Source: Streptomyces sp. NBC_01214 (GTDB lineage Bacteria; Actinomycetota; Actinomycetes; Streptomycetales; Streptomycetaceae). From it: a stretch of DNA of 64,000 nucleotides. The notes below the pieces were generated by a model. The model saw only the letters and a program-made list of their open reading frames with translations. It was not told the DNA's origin and ran no database searches. The position numbers and the translations under genes are program-made. Shown here piece after piece: positions 27,568-36,761 of the stretch (the first letter of the stretch is position 1; each line of letters opens with the position of its first letter). Where the stretch lies: positions 1,634,501-1,698,500 of the forward strand of contig NZ_JAPEOS010000001.1 of the NCBI RefSeq assembly GCF_026340975.1, in the 5' to 3' direction.

Positions 27568-28695
27568 GTGTCAGCGGCTAGGCAAGGTGTCGTGGACGCC
27601 CGCAGGATCGTGGTCAAGGTCGGCTCCTCCTCCCTGACCACCGCGGCCGGCGGGCTCGACGCAGACCGGGTGGACGCGCTCGTCGACGTCCTCGCCAAGG
27701 CCCGCAGCGGAGGCGAGAAGGAGATCGTCCTCGTCTCCAGCGGAGCCATCGCCGCCGGGCTGTCCCCGCTCGGCCTGCGCCGCAGGCCCAAGGACCTGGC
27801 CCGGCAGCAGGCCGCCGCGAGCGTCGGCCAGGGCCTGCTCGTCGCCCGCTACACCGCTTCCTTCGCCCGGTACGGCGTCCGCGTCGGCCAGGTGCTCCTC
27901 ACCACCGACGACACCAGCCGCCGGGCCCATTACCGCAACGCCTACCGCACCCTCGACCAGCTGCTCGCCATGGGCGCCCTCCCCGTCGTCAACGAGAACG
28001 ACACCGTCGCCACGGACGAGATCCGCTTCGGCGACAACGACCGGCTGGCGGCCCTCGTCGCCCACCTCGTCCGCGCCGACCTCCTCGTCCTCCTCTCGGA
28101 CGTGGACGGCCTCTACGACGGCGACCCCTCCCAGCCCGGCACCACGCGCATCGAAGAGGTCCGCGGACCCGAGGACATCGCGCACGTCTCCATCGGCAGC
28201 GCCGGCAAGGCGGGCGTGGGCACCGGCGGCATGGTCACCAAGGTCGAGGCGGCCCGGATCGCGGCCGCCGCCGGGATCCCCGTGGTGCTGACCTCCGCGA
28301 GCCAGGCCGCCGACGCCCTCGCCGGACGGGGAACCGGCACGCTGTTCCACGCCACCGGACGCCGCTCGGCGGACCGGCTGCTCTGGCTCCAGCACGCGTC
28401 GACCCCGCAGGGGCACCTGGTCCTGGACGACGGCGCCGTCCGCGCGGTCACCGAGCGCGGAAGCTCGCTGCTGCCCGCCGGGATCGCGGCGGTCGAAGGC
28501 GACTTCGTTGCCGGGGACCCGGTGGAACTGCGCTCCGCGGACGGCCGCGCCGTGGCCCGGGGCCTGGTCAACTTCGACGCCAAGGAACTCCCGCAGCTCC
28601 TCGGCCGCTCCACTCGCGAGCTCGCGCGGGAACTCGGACCCGCGTACGAGCGGGAGGTCGTCCACCGGGACGATCTGGTCCTGCTGGAGGGCTGA
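27568..28695 (+). CDS. proB: Glutamate 5-kinase
   Basis: First enzyme of proline synthesis, phosphorylating glutamate to gamma-glutamyl phosphate. The 375-aa protein has the amino-acid kinase domain (IVVKVGSSSLT, VSSGAIAAG, NENDTVATDEIRFGDND, SDVDGLYDGDP, GTGGMVTKV) and a C-terminal PUA domain from about 285. The domain pair is full length, so proline feedback inhibition is likely. GTG 27568 was chosen because AAGGGGAC lies 7 nt upstream; an in-frame start at 27526 lacks this. TAGATT at 27493-27498 is a possible -10. proA lies further on, after a small gene and a repeat-filled gap. Confidence 0.95.
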   Translation: MSAARQGVVDARRIVVKVGSSSLTTAAGGLDADRVDALVDVLAKARSGGEKEIVLVSSGAIAAGLSPLGLRRRPKDLARQQAAASVGQGLLVARYTASFARYGVRVGQVLLTTDDTSRRAHYRNAYRTLDQLLAMGALPVVNENDTVATDEIRFGDNDRLAALVAHLVRADLLVLLSDVDGLYDGDPSQPGTTRIEEVRGPEDIAHVSIGSAGKAGVGTGGMVTKVEAARIAAAAGIPVVLTSASQAADALAGRGTGTLFHATGRRSADRLLWLQHASTPQGHLVLDDGAVRAVTERGSSLLPAGIAAVEGDFVAGDPVELRSADGRAVARGLVNFDAKELPQLLGRSTRELARELGPAYEREVVHRDDLVLLEG

Positions 28696-28783
28696 GGTTC
28701 GGTAAAAGCGGAGCGCGGCGGCCCGTGGACTGGTCAACTGTGAGGGGCGGGCGGACCCGCGTGGCGGAGACAGGAGGCGACTG

Positions 28784-29197
28784 GTGAGACGAGCGCTGAC
28801 CAGCGTCGGCACGGGGGACGGTGACGGCGGCGGTGGCGGGGAGGAGCAGGATCACGCATCGCGCCTGTGGCACGTGACCCTGAGCGTCTCCGGCAAGCCG
28901 GCGCCGCTGTCCGAGGTCCGGCGCGGGCTGGAACAACTGGCCCACGACCATCCCTTCCTGCTGACCAGCCGGTACGCCGAGGACCACGCGGAGATCCGCT
29001 ACTGGGAAGAGGCCCGGGACCTCCACGACGCGGCGGCCGTCGCCCTGCGGCTGTGGGGCGAACACCGCTCCTCGGCGCAGCTCCCGCCGTGGGAGATCGT
29101 CGGCCTGGAGGTCATCGACCGCGCCACGTACCACCAACGCGTGGCGGAGGGCTACGGCCCACCCCCGGCCCACCCGGTGGGCGTGCACCCGTACTAG
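28784..29197 (+). CDS. Conserved actinomycete hypothetical protein between proB and proA
   Basis: A 137-aa soluble protein of unknown function. The first 25 residues are Gly-rich and poorly conserved. The rest (LWHVTLSVSGKPAPLSEVRRGLEQLAHDHPF, EIRYWEEARDLHDAAAVALRLWGEHR) looks like a compact alpha/beta domain. I remember similar proteins at the same place in other Streptomyces, but none has a known role. AGGAGG precedes GTG 28784. No catalytic motif is visible. Confidence 0.75.
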   Translation: MRRALTSVGTGDGDGGGGGEEQDHASRLWHVTLSVSGKPAPLSEVRRGLEQLAHDHPFLLTSRYAEDHAEIRYWEEARDLHDAAAVALRLWGEHRSSAQLPPWEIVGLEVIDRATYHQRVAEGYGPPPAHPVGVHPY

Positions 29198-29237
29198 CCC
29201 ACTCAGCCCCCGGCGCCATCCAGCCGGTCCTGGACCA

Positions 29238-29440
29238 TTCAGCCCCTCCGGCGTTTGAGGAGCGGGGTCCGGGGCGGAGCCCCGGCTCTTTCAGCTGGTC
29301 CGGCGCTCGGAGGTCCGGGTCCGGGGCGGAGCCCCGGGTCTTTCAGCTGGTCCGGCGCTCGAGGGCCGGTCCGGGGCAGTGCGCCGGGTCTTTCAGCCCG
29401 TCCGGCGTTTGAGGACCGGGTCCGGGCGGAGCCCGGGGAA
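29238..29440 (+). repeat. Four tandem copies of a dispersed ~51-bp intergenic repeat
   Basis: This 429-nt gap (29198-29626) holds no gene. It carries four imperfect head-to-tail units starting at 29238, 29290, 29342 and 29392 (periods 52, 52, 50). Each reads TTCAGC..CTCCGGCG then ..TGAGG or similar, then a GGGTCCGGGGCGGAGCCCCGG-like hairpin. Inverted-orientation relatives occur at 54944-55010 and 56308-56441. The rest of the gap, to 29613, is low-complexity GC-rich sequence with nothing recognisable. Confidence 0.8.
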
Positions 29441-29626
29441 GGGGCGAAAGGGCGGGGCGGGGAGAAGGCCCCGCGCAGCGGCCCCGCATCCACCCCGGAC
29501 CGCCACCGACCGCGGGAGCCGCGGGAGCCGCGAAGCCCCGGCCCCACCCCGCCGACCCGGCCGGAGGCCGTCTCGCGGGGTGGAACCCCAGCGGTGGCGT
29601 ACCGCCGGGGGATTACCCTGGGCGGC

Positions 29627-30922
29627 ATGACCTCGCTCGATGCCGCCACCGCCACCGCCAGCGCCACCTCGCCCGTCCTCGCCACCGCGCAGCGGTCCCG
29701 TACCGCCGCCGCGGCGATCGCCCCACTCCCGCGGTCCGCCAAGGACACCGCCCTGCTGGCGATCGCGGACGCGCTGGAGGCCCGTACGGCCGAGATCATC
29801 GCGGCCAACGCCGTGGACACGGACAAGGCCCGCGCCGCCGGCACCAGCGAGACCGTCATCGACCGCCTCACCCTCACCCGGGAGCGGGTCGCCGCCATCG
29901 CCTCCGACGTCCGCGACGTCGCCGCCCTCCCCGACCCCGTCGGCGAGGTCGTCCGCGGCAACACCCTCCCCAACGGCATCGACCTCCGGCAGATCCGCGT
30001 CCCGCTCGGCGTCGTCGGCATCATCTACGAGGCCCGCCCCAACGTCACCGTCGACGCCGCCGCCCTCTGTCTCAAGTCCGGCAACGCCGTCCTGCTGCGC
30101 GGCAGCTCCTCCGCCTACTCCTCCAACACCGCCCTCGTCGCCATCCTGCGGGACGCCCTCCTGAGCGTCGGCCTGCCCGCCGACGCGATCCAGCTCGTCC
30201 CCGGCGAGTCCCGCGACTCCGTCCGCGAGCTGATGCGCGCCCGCGGCCTCGTCGACGTGCTCATCCCGCGCGGCGGCGCCTCCCTCATCAAGACCGTGGT
30301 CGAGGAGTCCACCGTCCCGGTCATCGAGACCGGTACCGGCAACTGCCACGTCTACGTCGACGCCCAGGCCGACCTGGACATGGCGGTGGACATCCTCATC
30401 AACTCCAAGGCCCAGCGGCCCTCCGTCTGCAACTCCGCCGAGACCCTCCTCGTCCACCGCGACATCGCCGACGCCTTCCTGCCGCGCGCCCTCGACGCGC
30501 TCGCCGACGCCGGCGTCACCGTGCACGGCGACGCCCGGGTCCTCGCCGCCGCCGAGGGCAGCAAGGTCACCGCCCTGCCCGCCACGGACGAGGACTGGGC
30601 CGCCGAGTACCTGTCCTACGACATCGCCGCCGCGGTCGTGGAATCCCTCGACGACGCCGTCACCCACATCCGCCGCTGGACCTCCGGCCACACCGAGGCG
30701 ATCGTCACCACCTCGCAGGCCGCCGCGCGCCGCTTCACCCAGCTGGTCGACTCGACCACGGTCGCCGTGAATGCATCCACTCGGTTCACGGACGGTGGCC
30801 AGTTCGGCTTCGGTGCGGAGATCGGTATTTCCACCCAGAAGCTGCACGCCAGGGGCCCGATGGGCCTTCCCGAGCTGACCTCCACCAAGTACATCGTCAC
30901 CGGCGACGGTCACGTTCGGTAG
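29627..30922 (+). CDS. proA: Gamma-glutamyl phosphate reductase
   Basis: NADPH-dependent second step of proline synthesis. The 431-aa protein has aldehyde-dehydrogenase-type motifs: [34 protein letters not shown], and the catalytic Cys268 in [37 protein letters not shown] closes the protein. The frame is open from 29255 through the repeat array, but ATG 29627 gives the normal N-terminus. TACCCT at 29614-29619 ends 7 nt before the ATG, so the transcript may be leaderless. It has its own promoter and is not in one operon with proB. Confidence 0.95.
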   Translation: MTSLDAATATASATSPVLATAQRSRTAAAAIAPLPRSAKDTALLAIADALEARTAEIIAANAVDTDKARAAGTSETVIDRLTLTRERVAAIASDVRDVAALPDPVGEVVRGNTLPNGIDLRQIRVPLGVVGIIYEARPNVTVDAAALCLKSGNAVLLRGSSSAYSSNTALVAILRDALLSVGLPADAIQLVPGESRDSVRELMRARGLVDVLIPRGGASLIKTVVEESTVPVIETGTGNCHVYVDAQADLDMAVDILINSKAQRPSVCNSAETLLVHRDIADAFLPRALDALADAGVTVHGDARVLAAAEGSKVTALPATDEDWAAEYLSYDIAAAVVESLDDAVTHIRRWTSGHTEAIVTTSQAAARRFTQLVDSTTVAVNASTRFTDGGQFGFGAEIGISTQKLHARGPMGLPELTSTKYIVTGDGHVR

Positions 30923-30999
30923 TGACACCTCGAGCACGGTGTGGCCGGAATTCGGCGGACACCCTGCCCAAGGCGGCCCCCCAGGTCTAGGCTGTTGCT

Positions 31000-31551
31000 G
31001 TGCCGGACGACGTGGGGGGCAAGCCGTTCCCGGACGACGGGGAGCCCGACGACGACCGCGGAGGCGCGGATTTCGACTTCGCCTCCGTGGTGTTCGACGA
31101 GGACTTCGTCCGGAACGCCGAGATCCAAGAACCGAGCGCCGCCGAGCGCCAACGGGCGGCCGACCGAGCGCGCGCGGAGGCCGAAGCCGCCCGTGCCGTG
31201 GCCGGCGGCTGGACGGCCGACGACGACTACGACAGCTACGGGTACGGCCACCCCGACGGGTACGACGACGACCACGGCTGGGACCACGACCGCGGCTACG
31301 GATACCCGGACGGCCCGTACGGGGCCTACGGCGGCAGTCTGCGCCCCTACCGCGGCCGCGCACCGTGGCTGCGCCCCGTCGCCTGGGTCCTCGCCTTCGT
31401 GATGGGCCTCGGCATGGTCGCGCTCGCCTTCAGCGCCGTGTACCGCAGTGCCTCGGGCGAGGCGGACCCCGCTCCGGCTCCCGCCAGCACCCCCAGGGGT
31501 GAAGTCACCGGCGTCGGCGCGTTTACGTACCCCTCCGTTCGCCAACCCTGA
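31000..31551 (+). CDS. SCO2584-type spore wall-associated membrane protein
   Basis: A 183-aa protein. Residues 1-125 are acidic and then Gly/Tyr/Asp/His-rich, and probably disordered. One membrane helix (WLRPVAWVLAFVMGLGMVALAF) follows, then a 30-residue outer tail. The motif SVVFDEDFVRNAEIQEPSA (about residues 29-47) is repeated almost exactly in the next gene. It resembles S. coelicolor SCO2584, which I recall as a partner of the spore wall synthesizing complex that affects wall polymer incorporation; this rests on memory of gene order and motif. GTG 31000 is preceded by TAGGCT (30988-30993), suggesting a leaderless mRNA. Confidence 0.72.
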   Translation: MPDDVGGKPFPDDGEPDDDRGGADFDFASVVFDEDFVRNAEIQEPSAAERQRAADRARAEAEAARAVAGGWTADDDYDSYGYGHPDGYDDDHGWDHDRGYGYPDGPYGAYGGSLRPYRGRAPWLRPVAWVLAFVMGLGMVALAFSAVYRSASGEADPAPAPASTPRGEVTGVGAFTYPSVRQP

Positions 31552-31619
31552 AGGTACGACCCCACTCGCATCCGCCGGAGCTGGGGGCTTCTCTGAAGCG
31601 GGGACAGCGGGGAGAAGCG

Positions 31620-32816
31620 ATGGCCGTGCCAGGAGATCCACCCAACAGCACCCCCGAGGGCATGGGCGGGGGCGACGACGACTTCCGGCCGGACGACTTC
31701 CGGCCGGACGAGTACCGGTCGGTGGTGTTCGACGAGGACTTCGTCCGGGCCGCCCGGCTCCAGGAGTACTCCGCGCAGGAACGCATGGGCGAACACGCCC
31801 GTGCCGTGCGCAGCCGATCCATCTGGTCCGGCGGCGGCTCCGCGTCCCGGACCAGCACCCCCGGCCGGGGCGCACGGCAGGGCATGCTGCTCGTGTTGCT
31901 CATCGCCACGGCCTTCGCCTTCGCCGTCTACATGGGGCTGCGCAACCCCTACGTACCCCCGCCCGGGGGACCCGCCCAGGCGCTCAACAGCACCGTGGTC
32001 CCGCTCGCGCCGACCACCCACGTACCCGGCGGCCGCCCCACCGAGCTGTACGCGAAGAGCCCCGCCGCCGACTACCGGGTCGGAGCGGCGGGCATCACTC
32101 TGCCCGCCGTGCGCCGTACGCACCACTTCACCGACGCCCAGGTCGTCGCCGCGCTGTCCATCTCCAAGGACTACCTGGTGCAGTCCTCGCTGGACCCCGA
32201 CATCCTCGCCGGAGCGGCCTCCCGCCCGGTGCGCGTCCTGCTCGACCCGGACCAGCTGGCGCAGTTCGACCGCAGCATGACCTCGCCCTCCGGCGACGGC
32301 CGCCACGCGGCCACCGGCTGGCTGGTCCGCTTCGACCAGGACACCGCCGTCGTGGCCGACTCCCGGGTACGGGTGAGCGGCACGCTCACCTTCGAGGAGG
32401 TGGCCCCCGACATGCTGGAGGTCACCACCGACCACACCTTCGTCTACGCCGTACGGCCCGCCACCGGATCCCCGGCCGCGGCCGAAGGCGCCTCGCTCTT
32501 CACCGTCCGGCGAGAGCTACGGCTGCGCTTCGACCGGGAGGACCTGACGGCCCGCCGGCTGGAGTTGGCCTCGGCCTATGTGATGGCCGGGCCGCAGGAC
32601 TGCTCCGCCGACCCGGCCGGGGCCTTCCGCCCGCTCCTGGCCGGAGCCGGCCCGACCACGGTGGGCCCGGCCGCGAGCGACCCGTACGCCAGCGGCCAAC
32701 CGCGGCGCACGGCCGGGCTGTGCGGCGTCCTGGCCTCGCCCGCGACCCCGGCCGTGAGCCCGCCCGCGACACCGCCCCCGGCCCCGCAGGCCGCTCCCGT
32801 CAGCCCTGCTCCGTAG
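31620..32816 (+). CDS. SCO2583-type membrane protein with shared N-terminal motif
   Basis: A 398-aa protein with a cytoplasmic N-terminus holding SVVFDEDFVRAARLQEYSAQE. A membrane helix follows (MLLVLLIATAFAFAVYMGL, about 87-107), then a long extracytoplasmic domain of about 250 residues and a Pro/Ala-rich tail. The outer domain has no catalytic motif I know. A short FRPDD repeat precedes the shared motif. GGGGAGA lies before the ATG. It overlaps the convergent M48 gene by 17 nt at its 3' end. Its pairing with the previous gene suggests a role in envelope assembly, by inference. Confidence 0.72.
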   Translation: MAVPGDPPNSTPEGMGGGDDDFRPDDFRPDEYRSVVFDEDFVRAARLQEYSAQERMGEHARAVRSRSIWSGGGSASRTSTPGRGARQGMLLVLLIATAFAFAVYMGLRNPYVPPPGGPAQALNSTVVPLAPTTHVPGGRPTELYAKSPAADYRVGAAGITLPAVRRTHHFTDAQVVAALSISKDYLVQSSLDPDILAGAASRPVRVLLDPDQLAQFDRSMTSPSGDGRHAATGWLVRFDQDTAVVADSRVRVSGTLTFEEVAPDMLEVTTDHTFVYAVRPATGSPAAAEGASLFTVRRELRLRFDREDLTARRLELASAYVMAGPQDCSADPAGAFRPLLAGAGPTTVGPAASDPYASGQPRRTAGLCGVLASPATPAVSPPATPPPAPQAAPVSPAP

Positions 32817-33876
32817 GTCCTGCCTTGTCCTGCGCAGCGGTGCCGGCTCCGGCTCCGGAGCCCGTGAACTTGTCGCGGAGCTTGCCGCCCACGTCGGCCG
32901 CGCCGCCCGCGATGTCACCGACCAGCTTGAACAGCGGGTCCTTGCTGGTGCGCACCGCATCGGCGTAGTGCGCGGCGGACTGGCGGAAGGAGTCGGTCAC
33001 CGAGGTGTCCTTGTCCTCCTCCCGCCGCGGGTAGTGGCCGTCCATGATCCGCTGGTAGTCGCGGCTCTCCGCCCACTTCTTCAGCTCGGCCGCCCGCACC
33101 GTGGTGAAGGGGTGCGTCCGGGGCAGCAGATTCAGGATCTTCAGCACGGAGTCGCGCAGATCGCCGCTCGACTCGTACTCCTCGGCCTGGGCCAGGAAGG
33201 CGTCCACGTTCATCTCGTGGAGGTGGTTGCCGCCCGCGATCTTCATCAGGCCCCGCATCGAGGCCTGCACGTCCTGTCCCACCAGCAGTCCGGCCCGGTC
33301 GGCCGAGAGCTCCGACTTGCGGAACCACTCCCGCAGCGCGGTCACGATCGTCATGATCGCCACATTGCCCAGCGGGATCCACGCGATCTTCAGCGCCAGG
33401 TTGGTCAGGAACAACAGGATCGTGCGGTAGACGGCGTGCCCCGACAGCGCGTGGCCCACCTCGTGGCCCACCACCGCACGCATCTCCTCCTCGTCGAGCA
33501 GCTCGACGAGGCCCGTGGTCACCACGATGATCGGCTCGTCCAGCCCGATGCACATGGCGTTGGGGATCGGGTCCTGCTGCACGTACATCTGCGGGACCTT
33601 CTCCAGGTCCAGGACGTAGCAGGCGTCGCGCAGCATCGCGTGCAGGTGCGGGAACTGCGTCTCGCCCACGCGCACCGACTCCGACAGGAACAGGAGCCGC
33701 AGGCTCCGCTCCGGAAGCAGCCCGCTCAGCGCCTTGAACACCGTGTCGAAGCCGCTCAGTTTGCGCAGTGCCACCAGCGCCGAGCGGTCCGCCGGATGCT
33801 CGTACGCCCGTGACGAGATGCCGGGGAACCGCCTGCGATCCCGCGCCGGCACCTTCTCGAACCCTGTTTCCGTCAT
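32800..33876 (-). CDS. M48 family zinc metalloprotease
   Basis: A 358-aa membrane-associated peptidase. The zinc-binding HExxH is in VVGHEVGHALSGH, and the third ligand Glu is probably in SELSADRAG. A hydrophobic segment follows the active site (TILLFLTNLALKIAWIPLGNVAIMTIV). M48 enzymes of this type degrade misfolded membrane proteins. The C-terminal 60 residues are Ala/Gly/Lys-rich. A clear GGGGAGGG precedes the ATG. It is convergent with the SCO2583-type gene. Confidence 0.88.
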   Translation of the reverse strand: MTETGFEKVPARDRRRFPGISSRAYEHPADRSALVALRKLSGFDTVFKALSGLLPERSLRLLFLSESVRVGETQFPHLHAMLRDACYVLDLEKVPQMYVQQDPIPNAMCIGLDEPIIVVTTGLVELLDEEEMRAVVGHEVGHALSGHAVYRTILLFLTNLALKIAWIPLGNVAIMTIVTALREWFRKSELSADRAGLLVGQDVQASMRGLMKIAGGNHLHEMNVDAFLAQAEEYESSGDLRDSVLKILNLLPRTHPFTTVRAAELKKWAESRDYQRIMDGHYPRREEDKDTSVTDSFRQSAAHYADAVRTSKDPLFKLVGDIAGGAADVGGKLRDKFTGSGAGAGTAAQDKAGPTEQG

Positions 33877-34016
33877 TGCGCCCTCCCCTGTATGGACCTC
33901 TTCGTCCCTGCGTCTATCCTCTCCAACGCCTGAGTCGGCGTGAGCGTGCCCCAGGCCCCCGCATACGATGTGAGCGAAGTCTCCGCCCGCTCCCCGACTC
34001 GATAGGTACCTGCCTG

Positions 34017-34184
34017 ATGAGCCTCTCCACCACCGCCCACAACCTGGTCGTCCTCGCCTCGGAGGGGGCCGAGCAGCACGGCGGCAACCACGACAGCCTG
34101 AACCCGTACCTGACCGGCGGCGGTGCCTTCGTCATCCTGATGCTGATGCTCTGGGTCACCACGCGCCTGAACCGCGACCGCTGA
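34017..34184 (+). CDS. Small single-pass membrane protein
   Basis: A 55-aa protein. The N-terminal half is polar ([22 protein letters not shown]) and one membrane helix follows ([14 protein letters not shown]), ending in a basic RLNRDR. The topology suggests the N-terminus is outside. The function is unknown; small proteins of this type upstream of nadD occur in other Streptomyces, as I recall. ATG 34017 is preceded by TAGGTA (34003-34008) with 8 nt between. The next gene, nadD, has its own similar -10. Confidence 0.68.
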   Translation: MSLSTTAHNLVVLASEGAEQHGGNHDSLNPYLTGGGAFVILMLMLWVTTRLNRDR

Positions 34185-34248
34185 ACCGGCCGAACCGGCT
34201 GAACCCGCCGAGAACGACGCGTCCCCCGGGCCAGTAGGCTCTGCGCTC

Positions 34249-34866
34249 ATGGGAGAGCAGGAGATGCCTACCGGTCCGGTCAAGCGCCGGCTCGGCGTGA
34301 TGGGCGGGACATTCGACCCGATCCATCACGGACACCTGGTGGCCGCCAGTGAGGTGGCCGCCCTTTTCCACCTCGATGAGGTGATGTTCGTGCCGACCGG
34401 CGAGCCGTGGCAGAAGTCGCAGCGTGCCGTTTCGCCGGCCGAGGACCGCTACCTGATGACGGTCATCGCCACGGCCTCGAACCCGCAGTTCTCGGTGAGC
34501 CGCATCGACATCGACCGCGGCGGGCCGACGTACACCATCGACACCCTGCGGGACCTGAAGGCGCAGAACGACGACGCCGACCTGTTCTTCATCACCGGTG
34601 CCGACGCGCTCGCGCAGATCCTGACGTGGCGCAACGCAGAAGAGCTGTTCTCGCTCTCCCACTTCATCGGAGTCACCCGTCCGGGCCACGTGCTCACCGA
34701 CGACGGGCTCCCGGAGGGCGGCGTCTCCCTGGTGGAGGTGCCCGCGCTCGCGATCTCGTCCACCGACTGCCGTGCGAGGGTGGCCCAGGGGGATCCTGTC
34801 TGGTATTTGGTGCCGGACGGCGTCGTGCGCTACATCGACAAGCGTGAGCTGTACCGGGGAGCCTGA
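34249..34866 (+). CDS. nadD: Nicotinate-nucleotide adenylyltransferase
   Basis: Adenylates nicotinic acid mononucleotide in NAD synthesis. The 205-aa protein has the nucleotidyltransferase signature [11 protein letters not shown] and the [10 protein letters not shown] motif near the C-terminus, with [10 protein letters not shown] in between. Length is normal. TAGGCT at 34235-34240 lies 8 nt before ATG 34249 and there is no ribosome binding site, so a leaderless mRNA is likely. nadD-LCP-rsfS is a conserved order in Streptomyces. Confidence 0.94.
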   Translation: MGEQEMPTGPVKRRLGVMGGTFDPIHHGHLVAASEVAALFHLDEVMFVPTGEPWQKSQRAVSPAEDRYLMTVIATASNPQFSVSRIDIDRGGPTYTIDTLRDLKAQNDDADLFFITGADALAQILTWRNAEELFSLSHFIGVTRPGHVLTDDGLPEGGVSLVEVPALAISSTDCRARVAQGDPVWYLVPDGVVRYIDKRELYRGA

Positions 34867-34890
34867 GCTTCCGGAGAGAGGGGCCCCGCG

Positions 34891-36642
34891 GTGAACGACC
34901 GACAGGATCCGTACGACCCGTATGCCGCCCAGGAACAACAGCTCGTCGGCTACGACGCGTACGGGCGGCCGGTGTACGGCCAGGTGCCCGCGCAGTCCGC
35001 CCAGCCCGCTCCGGCCGCCCCGCAGCAGTACGGGCAACAGTACGAGCAGCAGCAGTACGGCTACGACTACCAGGGCTACGGCCAGCAGCAGCCGCAACAG
35101 CAGCAGTACTACCCGCAGCAGCCAGCCGCCCAGAACTACGGGCAGCAGGAGTACGCCCAGGCGCCCGCCTACGGGTACGACACGCAGCAGACCCAGCAGT
35201 GGATCCCGCAGCAGACCGCCCCGGAGCCCCCGGCCCCCGCCGAGCGGCCGGCCGCCCAGGTCCCCGAGCCGCGCCGGCCGGACGCCGAAGAGGGCGGTGC
35301 GCGGGGCGACGAGCGCGACCGCGACCGCGAGCAGGACCACCGCGACCGCGAGCACGACGGCGGGCCCCGGGCGGACCGGGACTACCGCACCGAGATGTTC
35401 GCCTTCATCGACCAGCCGGACGAGGACTCCGAGGACGTCATCGACTGGCTCAAGTTCACCGAGAGCCGCACCGAACGCCGCGAGGAGGCCCGTCGCCGCG
35501 GCCGCAACCGGGTGGTGGCGCTGATTGTCGTCCTCGCCCTGTTCGTCGTCGGCGGACTCGGCTACCTCTGGTACGCGGGCAAGCTGCCCTTCCTCGACGG
35601 CCCGGGCGAGAAGAAGACCGGCGCGAGTGCCGACGCCGGCCCGCAGAAGCGCGACATCATCGTCGTCCACCTGCACAACACCAAGAAGGGCGGCACCTCC
35701 TCGGCGCTGCTCGTCGACAACGTCACCACCAAGCAGGGCGCCACCGTCCTGCTCCCGAACGCCCTGGCCGTCAGCGGCCAGGACGGGACGCCGACGGGGC
35801 TCGGCAAGTCGGTCGAGGAAGGCGGTCTCGGCACCCGCGAGGCCCTCGACTCCGTGCTGGGCACCCGCATCGGCGGCACCTGGCGCCTGGACACCCCCTT
35901 CCTGGAGAGCCTGGTCGAGCTGATCGGCGGCATCGAGGTCGACACCGACACCGCGGTCCCGGCCGACGACGCGGCCAAGACCCCGGCCGTGGCCCAGGGC
36001 CAGAAGCAGAGCCTGAGCGGCTCGATGGCCGTCGCGTACGCCACGTTCCGCGGGCAGGGCGAACCGGAGGCCAAGCAGCTGGAACGCGTGGGCAAGGTGC
36101 TCCAGGCGGTGCTGCGCAAGGTCCCGAGCGACCCGAAGGCGGCGGCCGTGACCGTCGAGAGCGTCGGTCAGATCCTCGACCCGGCCCTGAACGCGCAGAC
36201 CCTCGGTGCCCTCCTGTCCCGGCTCGGCGCGCACGCCAAGGTGGGCGCGTACCGCACGGACGTCCTCGCGGTGAAGGCGGACGGCACGCTCACGGACGAC
36301 GCGAACAAGTCGGTCGTCAAGGAGGTGCTGGGCGGCTCGGGCGCCGCGGCGCAGCCCGGTGCGGCCCCGCGCGTCGGCCTCAAGGACGCCAGCGGCGACG
36401 AGAAGACGCAGGTCGCGGCGAAGGCGGCGCTGGTGAACGGCGGCTACGCCTTCGTCGACGGCGGCAAGGCCGACAAGACGGCGGCCACCTCGCAGATCAC
36501 CTACCAGGACGATGCGCAGCGGGACCGCGCGATCGAGGTCGCCAAGACGCTGGGACTGCCCGAGACGGCCGTGAAGAAGGCGGAGAACGCGGTCAACGCG
36601 GAGGTCGTGGTGATCCTGGGCAAGGACTACAAGGCGTTCTGA
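34891..36642 (+). CDS. LCP (LytR-CpsA-Psr) family protein, PdtA-like
   Basis: LCP enzymes transfer anionic polymers from their lipid carrier to peptidoglycan. The 583-aa protein has a Gln/Tyr/Pro-rich N-terminus (about 14-120, many QQYGQQ), a charged Asp/Arg tract, a membrane helix (VVALIVVLALFVVGGLGYLWYAG, about 207-229), a divergent LCP domain (IIVVHLHNTKKGGTSSALLVDN to about 420) and a C-terminal LytR_C-like domain. The usual Arg-rich catalytic region is weak (ATFRGQGEPEAKQLERVGKVL). Its place between nadD and rsfS matches S. coelicolor SCO2578, described as the polydiglycosylphosphate transferase PdtA. GTG start. The polymer genes at 18987-27461 may make its substrate. Confidence 0.8.
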   Translation: MNDRQDPYDPYAAQEQQLVGYDAYGRPVYGQVPAQSAQPAPAAPQQYGQQYEQQQYGYDYQGYGQQQPQQQQYYPQQPAAQNYGQQEYAQAPAYGYDTQQTQQWIPQQTAPEPPAPAERPAAQVPEPRRPDAEEGGARGDERDRDREQDHRDREHDGGPRADRDYRTEMFAFIDQPDEDSEDVIDWLKFTESRTERREEARRRGRNRVVALIVVLALFVVGGLGYLWYAGKLPFLDGPGEKKTGASADAGPQKRDIIVVHLHNTKKGGTSSALLVDNVTTKQGATVLLPNALAVSGQDGTPTGLGKSVEEGGLGTREALDSVLGTRIGGTWRLDTPFLESLVELIGGIEVDTDTAVPADDAAKTPAVAQGQKQSLSGSMAVAYATFRGQGEPEAKQLERVGKVLQAVLRKVPSDPKAAAVTVESVGQILDPALNAQTLGALLSRLGAHAKVGAYRTDVLAVKADGTLTDDANKSVVKEVLGGSGAAAQPGAAPRVGLKDASGDEKTQVAAKAALVNGGYAFVDGGKADKTAATSQITYQDDAQRDRAIEVAKTLGLPETAVKKAENAVNAEVVVILGKDYKAF

Positions 36643-36674
36643 CCGGGCTCCGGAGCGGCACCGAGGGAGGCTTT

Positions 36675-36702
36675 CGCCCGCGCGCGACGCTGCGCGCGGG
36701 CG
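36675..36702 (+). terminator. Terminator after the LCP gene
   Basis: Perfect 11-bp C/G stem (36675-36685/36692-36702) with a 6-nt loop, 33 nt after the stop. It separates the LCP gene from rsfS. Confidence 0.75.
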
Positions 36703-36761
36703 GTGTCGGCGGTACATGAGACCCTTGTAAGGATCTGCCCGCCAACCCGAAAGCATGGCCA

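Noticed and set aside
29238..29440. Insertion sequence or mobile element in the proB-proA gap
   Set aside because: No transposase, no terminal inverted repeats and no target duplication; only short intergenic repeat units.
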